From: Chlamydoabsidia padenii
Lineage: Eukaryota; Mucoromycota; Mucoromycetes; Mucorales; Cunninghamellaceae
Reading direction: 5' to 3'
Length of the DNA: 64,000 nt
Assembly: GCA_025330725.1 (NCBI GenBank)
Contig: JAIWND010000001.1
Location: 2,362,501 to 2,426,500 of the forward strand
The notes under the pieces are model-generated. The model made no database searches, was not told where the DNA came from, and was given only the letters and a program-made list of their open reading frames with translations. Shown here piece by piece: positions 10,905-26,235 of the stretch; position 1 is the stretch's first letter; every line of letters starts with the position of its first letter. Both the position numbers and the translations under genes were made by a program.

Positions 10905-12159
10905 ATAAATGTGTATGTATACTATAATTAGAGGCTACAAAATAAAAGAGGGATGAGGAAGAGAAAGAAGTGGGGGTGGGGAGCAAGTTTTTGCACTTTT
11001 TAGATGAAAAAAGTCGGTATTTGAAATTGAAGACCGATGATATCGCCTGCATTCAGATATACTTCCATGTCAACAATATTTACCATATCGCATCATCTCG
11101 TTACTACTCTTTATGCAAACTATAAAATATTTTAATCCACTGATTTGAAACAGAGATTTAGCTGTAAGTAAAAAGAGTTAGTTCATTGTAAGAAGATCTT
11201 TTTACCTACCATCATTCTTGATGTCATTGAATCTATATGATATTACAAAAGATAAGGTAGCCTCCTTTTCTCTTTTTATATCGACCTGATACATATAAAG
11301 CTTAAGCATACGATCAACATACAGATAGTTAATACTATCGTTCCGTGCGCAACTTTCCTGAGCGCTCACAAAAGAGGAGAAAGAAACTACCAATCTAATA
11401 ACAAACTTTACATGGTTGAATTCAACCATCCAACTCGTGAGCAACATAACTAATCACATGTCACTTTTTCAGATTGATTTTAACTTGGGATTATCAATGC
11501 GGTAGTAAGTATTCATGCAAAAATGTAACGTGGCGTCAACTTCAAACCCCGCCGTTGAAGACGATCGAAATGGATAAATCGCAAAAAGCGCCCATGCCCC
11601 CTCTCTAAACCTAAAGTAAACCCAAGGCACACTCAGTGTGATAAAAAAAATATTCAGGGGAGTGGAATCTTTTTAGGCGATTTAACGGTACTCAGTTTCA
11701 AACCTGTCGGGAGTTCAAGTTACATGATTTCTGGAAAGGTTCGTTCAGTCGTGCTCTACCCACAGTGGTCTACTTAAATTCCCCACTCCACTTGGTCCAC
11801 TAATAGGTGGAACGGGGGTCCCACTTGAACGGAGTGGAGTCCCGAGTGGTTTTTCTTCTTTTTTTCTTTTTTCGGACTCAACATCACCGCTCCATATCCC
11901 ACATAATCAACTTGGAAAAATCATTACATGACAGAACAGTCATTCCATGATATATCACATTAAAACAACTTTCCATCGGTCCCATTCTGCAACTTTTTTT
12001 TTTATACAAAAGTCAGGTTAAAACGATCTTGAGGCTATATTGCTCCATACACGGTACTTGGTGCAATGACCATTATGTAAAGTTTGTTGGAAATAGGCTA
12101 AGGAATGCTCATGGTCACTTTTCTCATGAGCATCACTTGTTCATTAAGGTAGTCTGGCT
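10905..12159. other. Intergenic upstream of VNX1-like gene
   Basis: Contains two promoter-type elements (TCGGTATTTGAAA at 11014-11026, 110 bp before the VNX1 ATG, and CTTCAAACCCCGC at 11540-11552). A 35 bp stretch at 11758-11792 recurs at about 32370-32404. No gene is supported. Confidence 0.5.
11014..11026 (+). promoter_or_regulatory. TCGGTATTTGAAA promoter element
   Basis: Ends 110 bp from the minus-strand VNX1-like ATG at 10904; reads in the opposite orientation to the gene, as several copies do. Confidence 0.45.
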
Positions 12160-12356
12160 TAATAGTGAACAGATGCTGATGATTAAAGTGGCGATGAGGA
12201 CACTGTGGTATATTTCCAACATAAGTCACCGCAAAAGCCAAACACCAAGTTCCTGTATCAGTATGTTCAGGCTTGTGATGACTTTTACCTGTCCTTTGCG
12301 ACGGAAGGGAACTTCATTTTCAAACGCCGAGCACCAAATTTCCGCGCGCCTAGCAA
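12160..12356 (+). repeat. MITE copy a (dispersed GCTAGGCGC family)
   Basis: Contains the family core (TGATTAAAGTGGC, GTATATTTCCAACATAAGT, CCGCAAAAGCCAA, TGACTTTTACCTGTCC) and ends with GCGCGCCTAGCAA, the family terminus. The left end has diverged. It preserves the uninterrupted junction CAGGTAAAAGTCAT (reverse strand) that is split by the Tc1-like element in copy b. It also contains TTTTCAAACGCCGAG, a near-match to the promoter element. Confidence 0.65.
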
Positions 12357-12893
12357 CTGTACGATCTCTCTTCCTCATAACCCACCATAATACTGCTCCT
12401 AAACAGAGGAGAAATAAATACAACAGACTTTGTTTTATAAACTATCATATGAGAAGAATAGCACTAATTGATCAGTTATTGTTCCTGAAGCATAAAAACC
12501 ATCCTTTTGGGAGTAGTAACCAGATCGAGGTTACAACAACCCAAATTCCGATTTATGCGGAGGAGTCGAGTCAGAAGAGTGTAATAGTCTTGTTGTTAAG
12601 AGTCGATTATGTCCGCTGTTGTTGGGTGAGTTTATTCTGTGCACGGTGTAATGCCTTCTTAAAGACAGGCACGATTTCGATCATGTATAGATCATGCCTT
12701 CTTAAAAAGCAAGGCAATATATTATAAAAGATACATTTTTTTATTTTTATTATGCTAGACATGACAATAAAAGAGATAATAAAGGGAAAGGGCTATCAGT
12801 AAAAAGAGATGTGTGGGTGCGTGGAATGACTATGTCTGGTCAAAAAAGATGGTTAATTAAACTATGTGTATGTGTGTGTGTATGCCATTTTAT
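12357..12893. other. Intergenic, 3' flank of eS7
   Basis: An open frame runs through copy a and beyond, but it changes character at the repeat boundary and is not gene-like. Nothing else is seen except likely 3' UTR sequence of eS7 near 12770-12890. Confidence 0.45.
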
Positions 12894-13619
12894 TTAAAAC
12901 AATTCAGCATTGGCAGGGAATTCAAAAACAACATCCTTGCCAGTCAACTTGCGGTAGACAGAGGAGAAGGTGTCGAGCTTGTATTCCAAAGAGGTAGCAT
13001 CCTTGGTATCCAAGAAGCACTTGATGGTCTTGGAACCATCGACCTTGACACGGGTACGCTTGCCAACGATTTCGGTAGGGTAGACCAAATCTTCAAGAAC
13101 AGCATCATGGACAGCAGTCAAAGTACGAGAACGAGGACGAGGTTGCTTGGGGTTTTCGTGACGGCTGGGCTTCTTGAGGATACGGCGTTGAGCAACAAAG
13201 ACAACATGGCGATCAGAGAACTTCTTTTCCAATTCACGAGTCAAACTATGGGGAGGAAAAAGGTTAGTACAAAAAAAAAAAAGTGTATAAAGAACGGTCG
13301 TTTTCTTACCGTTGTTGAATCTTGTGGAAAGCCTTTTGTTGAGGGACAGGGACAAAGATGACAATAGCCTTCTTACCAGCACCGAGTTCGACCTGTCAAG
13401 AAAAAAAAAAAAAAAAAAAAAAAAAGGGTTAAGAGTTTTATCAGGTACACATACCAATCTGCATATACTTACTTCCTTAGCACCAGTAATGTTGAGAGGA
13501 CGCAATTCCTTCTTCAATTCAGGCACAGAGTTTTCGAGGTCAATGATGGCTTGTCCGATGGTGATTTCGAATTCGTCGACGGGCTTAGCACCGGCAATTT
13601 TAACAATCTTGCTAGCCAT
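12894..13619 (-). CDS. RPS7: 40S ribosomal protein eS7
   Basis: Three exons (13619-13473, 13392-13310, 13245-12894) give 193 aa, the usual eS7 length. Recognisable blocks are MASKIVK at the start, [59 protein letters not shown] and the ending [17 protein letters not shown] tail. eS7 is a structural protein of the small subunit body. The two introns carry long T runs near the acceptor on the coding strand. A further 5' UTR intron is likely: the sequence just before the ATG reads GTAGACATT, an acceptor-like site, and the nearest promoter elements are about 480 bp upstream. Confidence 0.97.
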   Translation of the reverse strand: MASKIVKIAGAKPVDEFEITIGQAIIDLENSVPELKKELRPLNITGAKEVSICRLVCVPDKTLNPFFFFFFFFLDRSNSVLVRRLLSSLSLSLNKRLSTRFNNGKKTTVLYTLFFFCTNLFPPHSLTRELEKKFSDRHVVFVAQRRILKKPSRHENPKQPRPRSRTLTAVHDAVLEDLVYPTEIVGKRTRVKVDGSKTIKCFLDTKDATSLEYKLDTFSSVYRKLTGKDVVFEFPANAELF

Positions 13620-13796
13620 AATGTCTACATGAATATATAAAAACAAGGCAAGGTGAGTATTCCTGTCTGGTTATTGTAATGTATGACAAGAGGTCTTAAT
13701 GCATGTGTGTGTGTGTAAAGTCGAATTATGCTGTGTTGGAGTTTGATCGTGTTGTAATGGTGCAGTCGATTTTCGTGATAAAATGAAATAGCCGTG

Positions 13797-13943
13797 ATGG
13801 ATGGATGGACGTATGTATGGATGGATGAATAGATGGGTTGGATTGGTGGATACGAGAATTCGTTGTCAATGGGTGATGTTTCATAACGTCGTGATTATGT
13901 CTTCATGGCTCCATCCATCCATCCATCCATCCATCCATCCATC
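13797..13943. repeat. Complementary TGGA / ATCC microsatellites
   Basis: A (GGAT)n tract at about 13797-13830 is followed by (ATCC)8 at about 13910-13943. The two are reverse complements and could form an imperfect hairpin. They lie in the eS7 upstream region. Confidence 0.7.
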
Positions 13944-14101
13944 ATCTTCGTTGTTTTTGATGTTTTTGATCTGCGTACACATATGCATGTAGACCTCTCG
14001 TTTATCTTTTTCAAATACCCAAGAGGTACGATACGTACGGAGGAGTAAAAGGAAGGAGCAAATGAAATATGAGGCAAATGAGCATTGATAACCCCCGAAT
14101 A

Positions 14102-14129
14102 ATTCAAATCCCGTATTTTCACATCCCGC
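14102..14129 (-). promoter_or_regulatory. Tandem promoter elements before eS7
   Basis: ATTCAAATCCCGT (14102-14114) and TTTCACATCCCGC (14117-14129) are two direct copies spaced 2 bp apart, about 483 bp before the eS7 ATG. A spliced 5' UTR would bring them close to the transcription start. Confidence 0.5.
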
Positions 14130-14328
14130 TAAATGGACATCATATTATGTGGATAAACCACGTTTTCTGTATTTTTTTATTATTTTATGTGGATTATAAA
14201 AAAAGGCAAATAAGTATGTACAATGTTAGCTAATATATAAAAAAAGTGATAATAATAAATATCCATAAAGAAGGGGTGGATAACTATCTACGCTAATAGA
14301 CTAGACTTTAAAGATGTTTCTGCGTGAT
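14130..14328. other. Intergenic, 3' flank of SSL2
   Basis: AT-rich sequence with possible polyadenylation signals (TTTATT on the reverse strand); no gene seen. Confidence 0.4.
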
Positions 14329-17675
<3,347 letters not shown>

Positions 17676-17760
17676 TGTTGTGAAGACAAATAATGAGATT
17701 AAGAGGATAAGGAGAAGAAGAGAAGAGTGTTGGAAAAATGAAGATTTTCTATGAAGAGTA

Positions 17761-17774
17761 TTTCAAATCCCGAA
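17761..17774. promoter_or_regulatory. Shared element in SSL2-RAE1 divergent promoter
   Basis: TTTCAAATCCCGAA lies 86 bp from the SSL2 ATG (17675, minus) and 161 bp from the RAE1 ATG (17935, plus). TCTTGAAATGCCGT follows at once and resembles the element again. A single site could serve both genes. Confidence 0.55.
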
Positions 17775-17934
17775 TCTTGAAATGCCGTCACACCGCCAGT
17801 TTTTTTTTTTTTTCTTGAACGCGGTTTGCCTTCAAAAGCACTTCCTGCAGGTTTCTTTTCTTTTTTTTTTTTTTTTTTTCTTTCCTTCTTTTTTGTTACC
17901 TTTCCTACTATCATACTACTTGAAACAACATATA

Positions 17935-18381
17935 ATGGACCCAAAAGACTTTGAAGTAAGTAATTAAACAGATATAGTAAAGATTAATGGTACTCTTTTT
18001 TTTATGGTATCATCTTTCTAAATGTTAAAAATGATTGACAGACTAATTTCCTCTTCAACTTTTGTTTAGGTCGCCAATGCACCCACTGATGGTATCAGTG
18101 CTATGGACTTCTCAACCCAAGCCGATTTCCTTGCTGTATCTTCTTGGGACAATCAAGTAAGTATTATCGATAAACTGGAATGAAGAAAAAAAAAAAAAAA
18201 AACGAACAACCAACTAGTTAATACTTTTAACATTCTCTACTAGGTACGCATCTATGAAGTACAACAATCAGGAAATACCATACCCAAGGCAGCTTATTCT
18301 CATGATGGTCCGGTATTAGATGTGACTTGGAGCAAGGTAAAAAACCTATCCTCAGTATGACGGTGTTGGTATTAATTCTCT

Positions 18382-18424
<43 letters not shown>

Positions 18425-19461
18425 TTTTTGCTGCGTAAATAGGACGGTACCAAATTGGTGTCTGGTGGCGCAGACAAAGCAGGTCGATTGTTTGATGTTA
18501 ACACTGGGCAAAGCAGCCAAATTGCGGAACATGCAGAACCTATCAAATGTGTCAAGTTTATCGATCAAGGACAAAACATTGTTGCTACTGGAAGTTGGGA
18601 CAAGACATTGAAATATTGGGATTTACGCTCACCTCAACCTATTGGCACTGTACAACTTCCTGAACGTTGTTACAGTATGGATTCTCATGGTCCCTTGTTG
18701 GTATTAGGAACTGCCGATAAACATGTTTGTATCTTTGATTTGAATAACCCCACAACTATTTTCAAGGTAAGAAAAAAAAAAGAGGAAACAGTAACCATTG
18801 TATAGGGTATTGACTTACTTTCTCATTTGCTATAGCAAACTACCTCACCTCTTAAATGGCAAACCAGATCCATTGCTTGTTTTACTTCTGGGAAAGGTTA
18901 CGCTGTTGGATCTATTGAAGGTCGTGTTGGTATACAATATATTGATGACAAGGAACACTCGTAAGTACAAAAAAAAAAAAAAAAAAAAAAAGCCAGTGGA
19001 TGGATACTCTAGGAACTAATTAATACCTTGGGATTGGCATTGAATAGGAAAAACTTTTCATTCAAGTGTCATCGCGATGATGCCAAAAACATATTCTCGG
19101 TCAACGCCCTCAGCTTCCACCCTACTTATGGCACATTCTCTACGGCAGGCGCAGATGGTACAGTCAGTTTCTGGGACAAGGACTCAAAACAACGATTGAA
19201 AGCCTTCTCTAATGTCAATGGTACGATTCCTTGTACTGCTTTTAACCGAACTGGGAACATCTTTGCTTACGCTATTAGCTATGACTGGTCCAAGGTAAGA
19301 TAGTAATGGCATCATTCTCTCCTTGTAACATACTAACTTTTTGTCACATCTCCTCATTTATTTAGGGATACAAATTCGCCAATCCATCAAGTCCTCACAA
19401 GATCTTTTTGCATGCCGTCCGTGACGAAGACATCAAACCCCGAGGCACTAAAAAACGATAG
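17935..19461 (+). CDS. RAE1: mRNA export factor Rae1/Gle2 (WD40)
   Basis: Seven exons (17935-17955, 18070-18156, 18244-18336, 18443-18766, 18836-18960, 19048-19294, 19366-19461) give 330 aa. It is a seven-blade WD40 propeller. Typical strands read GISAMDFS...[68 protein letters not shown] and [22 protein letters not shown], ending [30 protein letters not shown]. These are diagnostic of Rae1, which binds the GLEBS motif of Nup98-type nucleoporins and RNA at the nuclear pore. The intron before exon 4 contains a T tract of about 40 bases. The first intron falls only seven codons after the start. Confidence 0.96.
18384..18423 (+). repeat. Poly-T tract in RAE1 intron
   Basis: About 40 consecutive T bases just before the acceptor AAATAG, an extended version of the T-rich stretch found before most acceptors here. 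Confidence 0.8.
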
Positions 19462-19835
19462 ATATAGTACTATTCCCCTCTTACATCAAGTTAGTCATCT
19501 CTTCTCTGTCTCTCCCCTTCCCAAAGCACTTTATTCATTGCAAATCATATCCCATTTGGGTTTATCTCATCTCTTGTCTTCCCCTTATATATTTGATATA
19601 ATTGAAATAAACGCCCACACACACACACACACACAATTAAAACAAACTAATAAAATGACGATGTCCCACATGATTATGTCTTTATACCTCACAGTTGTAC
19701 AGTTGTTTTCCAAATGTTGTTGATCTGTTTACGAATAAATTAAAAGAGGTATAGATTCTCCCTGGTGTTTCCTCATTTGTTTATGTATGTCGGGAGACAA
19801 TTGATCGATGCACACAATACTTTTATTGGCATTGA

Positions 19836-19848
19836 TCGGAATTTGAAA
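19836..19848 (+). promoter_or_regulatory. TCGGAATTTGAAA promoter element
   Basis: Ends 103 bp before the GEF1-like ATG at 19951, in the same orientation as the gene. Confidence 0.5.
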
Positions 19849-19950
19849 TTATAAAATATAATTCTCCAATCATTTTTTTGATTTCTTTTTCTCTTTCTCT
19901 TTCGCCAGTTCCCCCTTCCCTTCCACCCACATTGATTAACACCCCTCATT

Positions 19951-22900
19951 ATGAAGAAACCAACAAATAACATGACCGAACATACGTCTCTTCTTAATAG
20001 AAGGCGTTCAAGTTATACTGAAGCAGGTCATTATAACACTTTAACCATTCCCATCGCTTCCTTTGTCCCCGAATCTTCCAACCATTACGACAACAATTCT
20101 GCTCCTGCCACTTTTTTGGCACCTACTCAATCCAACTTGCCAAGTCCACGTTACCATATATTCAACAAACGAAATGGACTCTATGACGAAGACAAGAAAG
20201 ACTTGGTGAAAGAAAGTACTGGTATCCGGGTTTGGAGCGACTCTTACTCAAGCATAGGCAAGTTGTCAAACACACAAAACATGATATATTAACTAAACTC
20301 TTTCTCTTTCTTATCAAGATTGGATTCATGATCGTATCAAGGAAGGTGTTCGATTACGCAAAATTCGTACTATGCCTGGTCTTCGTGGACAATGGATGAA
20401 AGCCAAGGATGCATCTCAGGCGTGGATACTTGTCATTCTTATTGGTGTCAGTGTTGCTGGTATTGCTTGGGGTATTGACGTAATTCAAGAATGGATGTCA
20501 GATTTGAAACAAGGCTACTGCACTACAAACTGGAAATACAATAGGCAGTTTTGCTGTTGGGGTTTAGAGCGTAAGAACAACTAGACAAATAGTATCACGT
20601 CATGAACGCTGATCACTAATTACATTATCACTCTTTTAATAGATAATCAGAGATGTACTAATTGGTCTACCTGGCCCGAGGCATTTGGTGCTAAAGGTGA
20701 AACAGTTGTATATTATACCGCCCTGGCCTCCTATACCGTCATCGGGGCAAGTAACAACGAATGACAAATATCACTATAATCTACTAATTACAAACTTTAA
20801 TTGTTATTCATTCACCAATAGTTACTGTTTTCATGGATGGCTGCTCTTCTCGTAAAATACTCTGCTGAAAAGATCATTGTCCGCGTGCCTTCCAATCCAA
20901 AAACCTTCTCCAAATCCCCTTCGGTGGCCTCCTTCCCACATGATAATTCAACCACGGGAATACATGTCAGCTCACAGGAACAAGATAAACTATATTACGA
21001 TGGAAATTTGAAAGAAGAAACAAAATTGGCCTTCTATTGTGCAGCATCTGGAATACCCGAAGTCAAAGTGATTCTGGGTGGTTTTGTGATCAAAGGTTTC
21101 CTTGGTATTAAAACATTACTTGTAAAAGGTATTGGTAATGTAAGTTTTTTTTAAAAGACAGAGATCTGGATGACCTTGGATATGTTACACAAACTTGTAT
21201 ACTTACTACCTCACCCTTAGATATTCTCAACATCTGCGGGTTTAACTTGTGGAAAGGAAGGTCCTTTTGTCCACCTGGCATGTTCTGTCGGAAACATCTT
21301 TTGTCGATTCTTTCCGAAATTTAATAAGAATGAAAGTAGGTAAACAAAAAAACAACGTGCAAAAACAAGTTAATTGACTTGATCCCATGACTCAAAGGAC
21401 TTAATACTTTCTCTTTTTGGATTTAAACTTTTTTACAGGTAAACGCCGAGAAATTCTGTCCGCTTCTGCTGCTGCTGGTGTTGCTGTTGCTTTTGGTGCT
21501 CCTATTGGTGGGGTTTTATTCAGGTGAAGAATGGCTACAAAAGGGGGAGGGATGAAACATGTTGACTAATACTTGGTTTATAGTTTGGAAGAAGTCAGCT
21601 ACTACTTTCCGATCAAGACAATGATTCGAAGTTACTGCTGCGCAATGGTAGCTGCTGCTACGTTAAAGGTAATCCGTTTTTTTTTAAAAAAAAAAAAAAA
21701 CTTGCATGATTAATCACATTAAACTGTATGGTTTTTATTGTAGATCAGCAACCCATTCGGGACCGGGAAAATTGTCTTGTATCAAGTGGTGTACGACAAG
21801 GAATATCATGTGTTCGAACTGCTTCCCTTCCTTCTTTGTGGTGTGTTTGCGGTAAGACGATGATGATATACTTGATTGTGATTACTGATCAGTGGTTTCT
21901 ATTGTTTCAGGGATCTTTTGGTGCCTTTGTAACATATTACAACATACGATACCAACACTTTCGTAAATCATCTATCATTGGAAAGTACCCTGTCACTGAA
22001 GTACTGTGTATTATGCTACTTACTGCCGTCGTTTGCTTTTGGAACCCTTTTGCCAGGTAAAAAAAGAGAGAGAGACATGTTGCCACTCACTGGACTAACG
22101 ATTCTTTAGATTGAGCCTCAATGAATTTGTTGCCAACCTATTCTCGGAATGCTCCTCAACTAATGACAATGCTGGACTTTGTGCGTAAGTATGACGACTG
22201 TCAAAAAACCTAATCATCACTATTTGAAACATCTATTCTCTTCTACCAAAAATAGGCAAGCCAGTGACGAAATTCCTCGGTTACTCTATCTGCTATTGAC
22301 GACTTTGGTGATCAAAATGGGTTTGACAGTCATTACCTTTGGCTGCGCGGTTCCTGGTGGCATCTTTTTACCAGCATTGATTATTGGTGCCACTACCGGA
22401 CGAATCATTGGTCTAATTATGCAATACCTTACCTTAACTTATTCTCACATGTGGCCATTTACTGTCTGTGCCGATGATCTTGCTACTCGTGGTGAATGTG
22501 TCATTCCTGGCGTTTATGCAATGGTAGGTGCTGCAGCTTGTTTAGCCGGTGTCACTCGAACCACAGGTAAAGATAAAAAAAAGGGGGGGTGGGAAGAGTA
22601 CAGGTATGGTAAACTCTGATACTTTTGTCTTTTTTATTTGTAGTATCCTTGGTGGTGATAATGTTTGAATTGACTTACTCTATAACCTATGCAGTGGTAT
22701 GTAAAAGAAAAAACAGTATAGATTATTCATCTCAAGTTTTAACATTCTGTTTTTTCATTTTTCATATTATTTATACGCTATAGCCCATTATGATCTCTGT
22801 CATGGTATTAAACAAAACAAAACAAAGTATAAAAAGCATTGACCAATAACATTTATTACATTGAATAGATGGCCAAGTGGGTGGCAGATGCGCTCTTTGT

Positions 22901-23471
22901 AGAAGGCATCTATGATCTTTTGATTGACATGAAAGGGCTTCCTTATCTCGAAGCGCGCAAAGAATACATCCACACACTGACTATTCTGGAACTGACAGAG
23001 TATCTTTCGACGATTGATGTGGATCATCCGGTTACCGTCGGTAATCTCAAAACGAAGCTCCTAGCCAATGCATCTATGGGATATGGCGAAGATGGTGGAT
23101 TCCCTCTACTCAGCGATGGTAACGTGATACAAGGATACATTGCCAGTCAAGAACTCGTTCATGCCATAGATCAACTCGTCAGAACATTCGACACTAGTCC
23201 TTTCCCTCTCACCAATGAAGATCTGGACGACATTCCTTGCTATTTCCGCCGACGACCGGATGGTGCCAGTCCAATGAATGATCTATCGCAATATGTGGAT
23301 CAAGCGCCATTGACAATTAATCAAAATGCTTCGATGGAATTATTAATGGAACTCTTTATCAAACTTGGTGCTAGGTATGTTTGTGTCACTCACTCTGATG
23401 GTCACTTCCTCGGTATCATTCACAAGCGACGATTATTGGCGTATCTAAAGTCAATCGAAGGTGATGATTAA
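19951..23471 (+). CDS. GEF1: GEF1-type CLC chloride/proton transporter
   Basis: A multi-exon gene (about a dozen short introns) starting [18 protein letters not shown] signatures occur in order: [15 protein letters not shown] (anion-site Ser), then [15 protein letters not shown] with the gating glutamate, then [31 protein letters not shown], and [18 protein letters not shown]. The C-terminal soluble part (about 22870-23470) has two CBS-like segments, the last being [27 protein letters not shown]. The gating Glu suggests a Cl-/H+ exchanger rather than a plain channel, as for yeast Gef1, which acidifies Golgi and late endosomes and loads copper into multicopper oxidases. One micro-exon-like segment (PIMISVM, near 22785) is only a few codons long. 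Confidence 0.94.
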
Positions 23472-24299
23472 AAAAAAAGGATAGTTGGCTGCTAAAGGGC
23501 TTTGTTTATAGATAGTTGGTAGAATACTAGCTTTTTATCTCCCTTGATAATAATTTGAATGTATTGTAGACTGTAGCTTATACCCTCCTCCCTTTTTTTT
23601 TCAATTTAATATACACATTTACAAATAAACGATGTTGATATCTCAATACACTTATTTTACTGTATTGTACATAATAAATGTTTATATTTATCTAGTTTTT
23701 ATGATATCATGTTTTGTAATAAACCTTCGGGATGACTTTTTTCTATGGATGGGTGATTGTTACTCTCTTTTTTTTTTTGAATGATGTTTCAAGTTAGTGT
23801 TGCTGGATAATACATGTCCGAGTTCAAGCAGACACAATACTTTACTTTGTTATGATAATATGCTCTCGACTAAAAAACTAACTGTACACCTCAGAGCAAG
23901 TCGTGGGTTTAAATGCCCGCTTCCGTTTCCGATTCATACAATCTATTTGTGTATTTCTGAAATTGGCAGGCAGTGCAAAGTCAATGTCATGTCATCCAGC
24001 ATCATCATTCCGGTGTGTTTGGTCGACACACAGAATCAACTACATATGATATGTACTCAATGTCCTTTTTTTCCGTTCATCATCATCAAGTCATATGTAA
24101 AAACTTTTAGGGCATCCACAGTCGTTTCACTACATTAGCATTAGATTAAATGAAAATTTTTGATATTGGGATTCAAACTTGCTCAATAAATCGGGCAACC
24201 TCCTTTTTTACTTCTTGATCCTTCTGATATTAATAATTGAGTTCATACATAATCTTTAAACGGAAAAATATAAGGTAAGATTTTTGCGTGTGTGTGAGG
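23472..24299. other. Intergenic between GEF1-like gene and Harbinger relic
   Basis: The 3' UTR of the CLC gene with AATAAA-like signals (about 23625-23670), then unassigned DNA. TTAGGGCATCCACAGTCG at about 24108-24125 has the look of a Harbinger terminus next to its TTA target, but no matching right end was found. Confidence 0.35.
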
Positions 24300-24326
24300 G
24301 CGGTGCACTGATACGAATTTTGGTTC

Positions 24327-24615
24327 ATTTGACAACAGTATTTTGCTGAAAGGCAAGAATCCTGCAGGAAAGCGGTGAAACGGGCGTTTGGCGATCTCCA
24401 GGAAATGAAAAGAATTATGCAAACGTGTATAGTTCTGCATAGCATGGTGATCGTGACGGGACGGGACGAAGAAGTCGTTGGAGGGTTATCAGCTTTAACA
24501 CCAGTACCCCAGGAACCCGCTATCAGACGGGTGGCGGAGATTACCCGATCAATCAGGGACACCACTATGCATATCTAACTTGAGCATGATTTGGTGGAGC
24601 ATATATGGCAAAAAA
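24327..24615 (+). pseudogene. PIF/Harbinger transposase C-terminal relic
   Basis: After an acceptor-like AACAG the frame reads YFAERQESCRKAVKRAFGDLQ, then EMKRIMQTCIVLHSMVI and RDTTMHI-stop-LEHDLVEHIWQ. In HARBI1/DDE_Tnp_4 nucleases the end reads (Q)ESxRKDVERAFGVLQ, about 20 residues of RFxIxRGPARxW, then IMxxCIILHNMI and LxxDLVEHIW. This copy has lost those roughly 20 residues and has a TAA just before the final block, so it is inactive. It points towards the minus-strand ORF at 24705-25798, the convergent two-ORF arrangement known for PIF/Harbinger elements. Confidence 0.7.
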
Positions 24616-24704
24616 AAAAAAAAAGGTGATGAGGCAGTGTAAAGAATGATTTTACTTATTATTTATTTATTTAATAAAACAACTATATACTATAATACAA
24701 CTAC

Positions 24705-25798
24705 TTAATCGTCAGTGGGTGGGTGGATGTTGTCGGTTGTGATGGTTGTGGATGTTGGTTGTGGTTGTGGTGGTAGGATGGTAGGATCTTCGGTGATAGT
24801 GATGGTGGGATTGTCGTCTGTGTTGATATCGTTAAAAAAACTACCATCCCTGATACTTTGTTGAAGTTGTTCCAACCATGATCGATTGCATTCAGGGAAG
24901 GTAGCTGGATCTATAGCCATGTGTTTCATCGCCAACTTTTGTGCGTACAACTTGTTCCTGAGTGCCGCGCTTCGCTTGGCATCTAGTCGTTGCTGTTCCG
25001 CCACCTGCAATCGTCGTTTGCTGATCCTGTCATTTTCCTCGGTTGCCTTGAGGAGATCCGCCCTGTCGGAGACATCCAGATCACAGTTTTCCTTGCGTTT
25101 TAATTCACTTGCTATTGAACGAACCAAGCAATCATCGTCCAGACGGGCAGAGGAGGGACCTGGAGAGGAGGAAGCAAGGCGGAGAGTTTTCATCACCTTG
25201 GATTTCCATTTCGGGTCGTTCTTTAACACGTTGTAGCAGTGCATCAACCGGAATTGCCTTTTGTACGTAGCGAGGTAGATGTCCTTGGCTGCTTGGACCT
25301 ATAACACCGTAAATGTGATTAATAAACTGCTTGCTTTATCATAGAGGGTAAATTTACGTTCGATTCGTCATTTGAGTCACTTGAGGACTTGACAGTAGCC
25401 ACCGCCCCAACGAACTTGGACACGCTGCTGTTAATCACATTTATCCAACGTTGATACAAGGCGGTACTTGTTCGGACCCCTTTAAAGCGACCAGCAACTT
25501 GTTGTTCATAGTCTTCATGCACGCGTTCCCAGAACCTCTCAGCCTTCTGGCCGGCACCAACAGTGTTCAAGGCGAGGTAGGACTGGCACAACTGAATGTC
25601 CTCCGCTTCAGTAAAGTTTGGCGCTCTGGTGGCGGTGTCATTGTTATTCACGATGCTGTCATTGTTGTTCGCGATGCTGTCATTGTTGTTCGCGATGCTG
25701 TCATTGTTGTTCGCGATGCTGTCATTGTTGTTCACGATACTGTCATTGTTGTTCACGATACTGTCGTTATTATTCACGATGCGGTCATTGTATCTCAT
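24705..25798 (-). CDS. Harbinger-associated SANT/NAM-like ORF2 protein
   Basis: Two exons (25798-25358 and 25298-24705) give 344 aa with an intact frame. The N-terminus is a run of about seven NNNDSIV/NNNDSIA heptads. Then FTEAEDIQLCQSYLALNTVG, FWERVHEDYEQQ, LYQRWINVINSSVSKFVGAV and YKRQFRLMHCYNVLKNDPKWKSK follow. This is the Myb/SANT plus NAM-associated pattern of the second protein of PIF/Harbinger transposons, which binds the element ends and helps the nuclease enter the nucleus. An Ala/Lys/Arg-rich helix (residues about 220-270) and an acidic Thr/Pro tail follow. The frame stays open for about ten codons upstream of the ATG to an acceptor-like TTTTTAG, so a further 5' exon is possible. 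Confidence 0.62.
25640..25795 (-). repeat. 21 bp tandem repeat coding NNNDSIV heptads
   Basis: ATTGTTGTTCGCGATGCTGTC and one-base variants (CACGATACTGTC) repeat about seven times on the plus strand, in frame with the minus-strand ORF. Confidence 0.85.
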
Positions 25799-26235
25799 GG
25801 TGATGTTATTGTCGATGATCTTGTTGTTCTAAAAAAAAAAACAGAGATTGAGAAATTAAAAAAAAAAAAGAGAGAGAGAGAGCGGGGAAGATAATGGTCA
25901 TTAATTTCTTCCCGAGATTTAGTGGGACCGGAGTTAATGACGGAGTTGATGATACAAGGCGAAGTTACGCAATCTAAAAAATCTTGTTGCTTTCATTGAA
26001 TTGTGTCCAATCAAACATTGCTATAATGGTCGGATTTCGAAGGTAGCCAATCTATTCTTTGTACGTTATTTAAGAAATCCTACTGCAGAGATTTGATTGA
26101 AAGAGAGGGAAGGGTGGCTTTACTATAAGTGGGTCTTTGAATTGGAATGGGATAGATGAAATGCATGAATGGAAATGCTAGGCACACGGAATTTTGGTGT
26201 TCGGCGTTTGAAATATTCGTCGTAAAGGACAGGTA

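Noticed and set aside
12029..12727. 232-codon open frame
   Set aside because: It runs through MITE copy a and changes composition at the repeat edge; no family match or splice logic.
13801..13943. Possible CRISPR-like array
   Set aside because: Simple tetranucleotide microsatellites without spacers.
23890..23930. GGGTTTAAATGCCCGC as a tRNA B-box
   Set aside because: No A-box or cloverleaf arms around it; better explained as a variant of the promoter element. No tRNA gene was found anywhere by eye.
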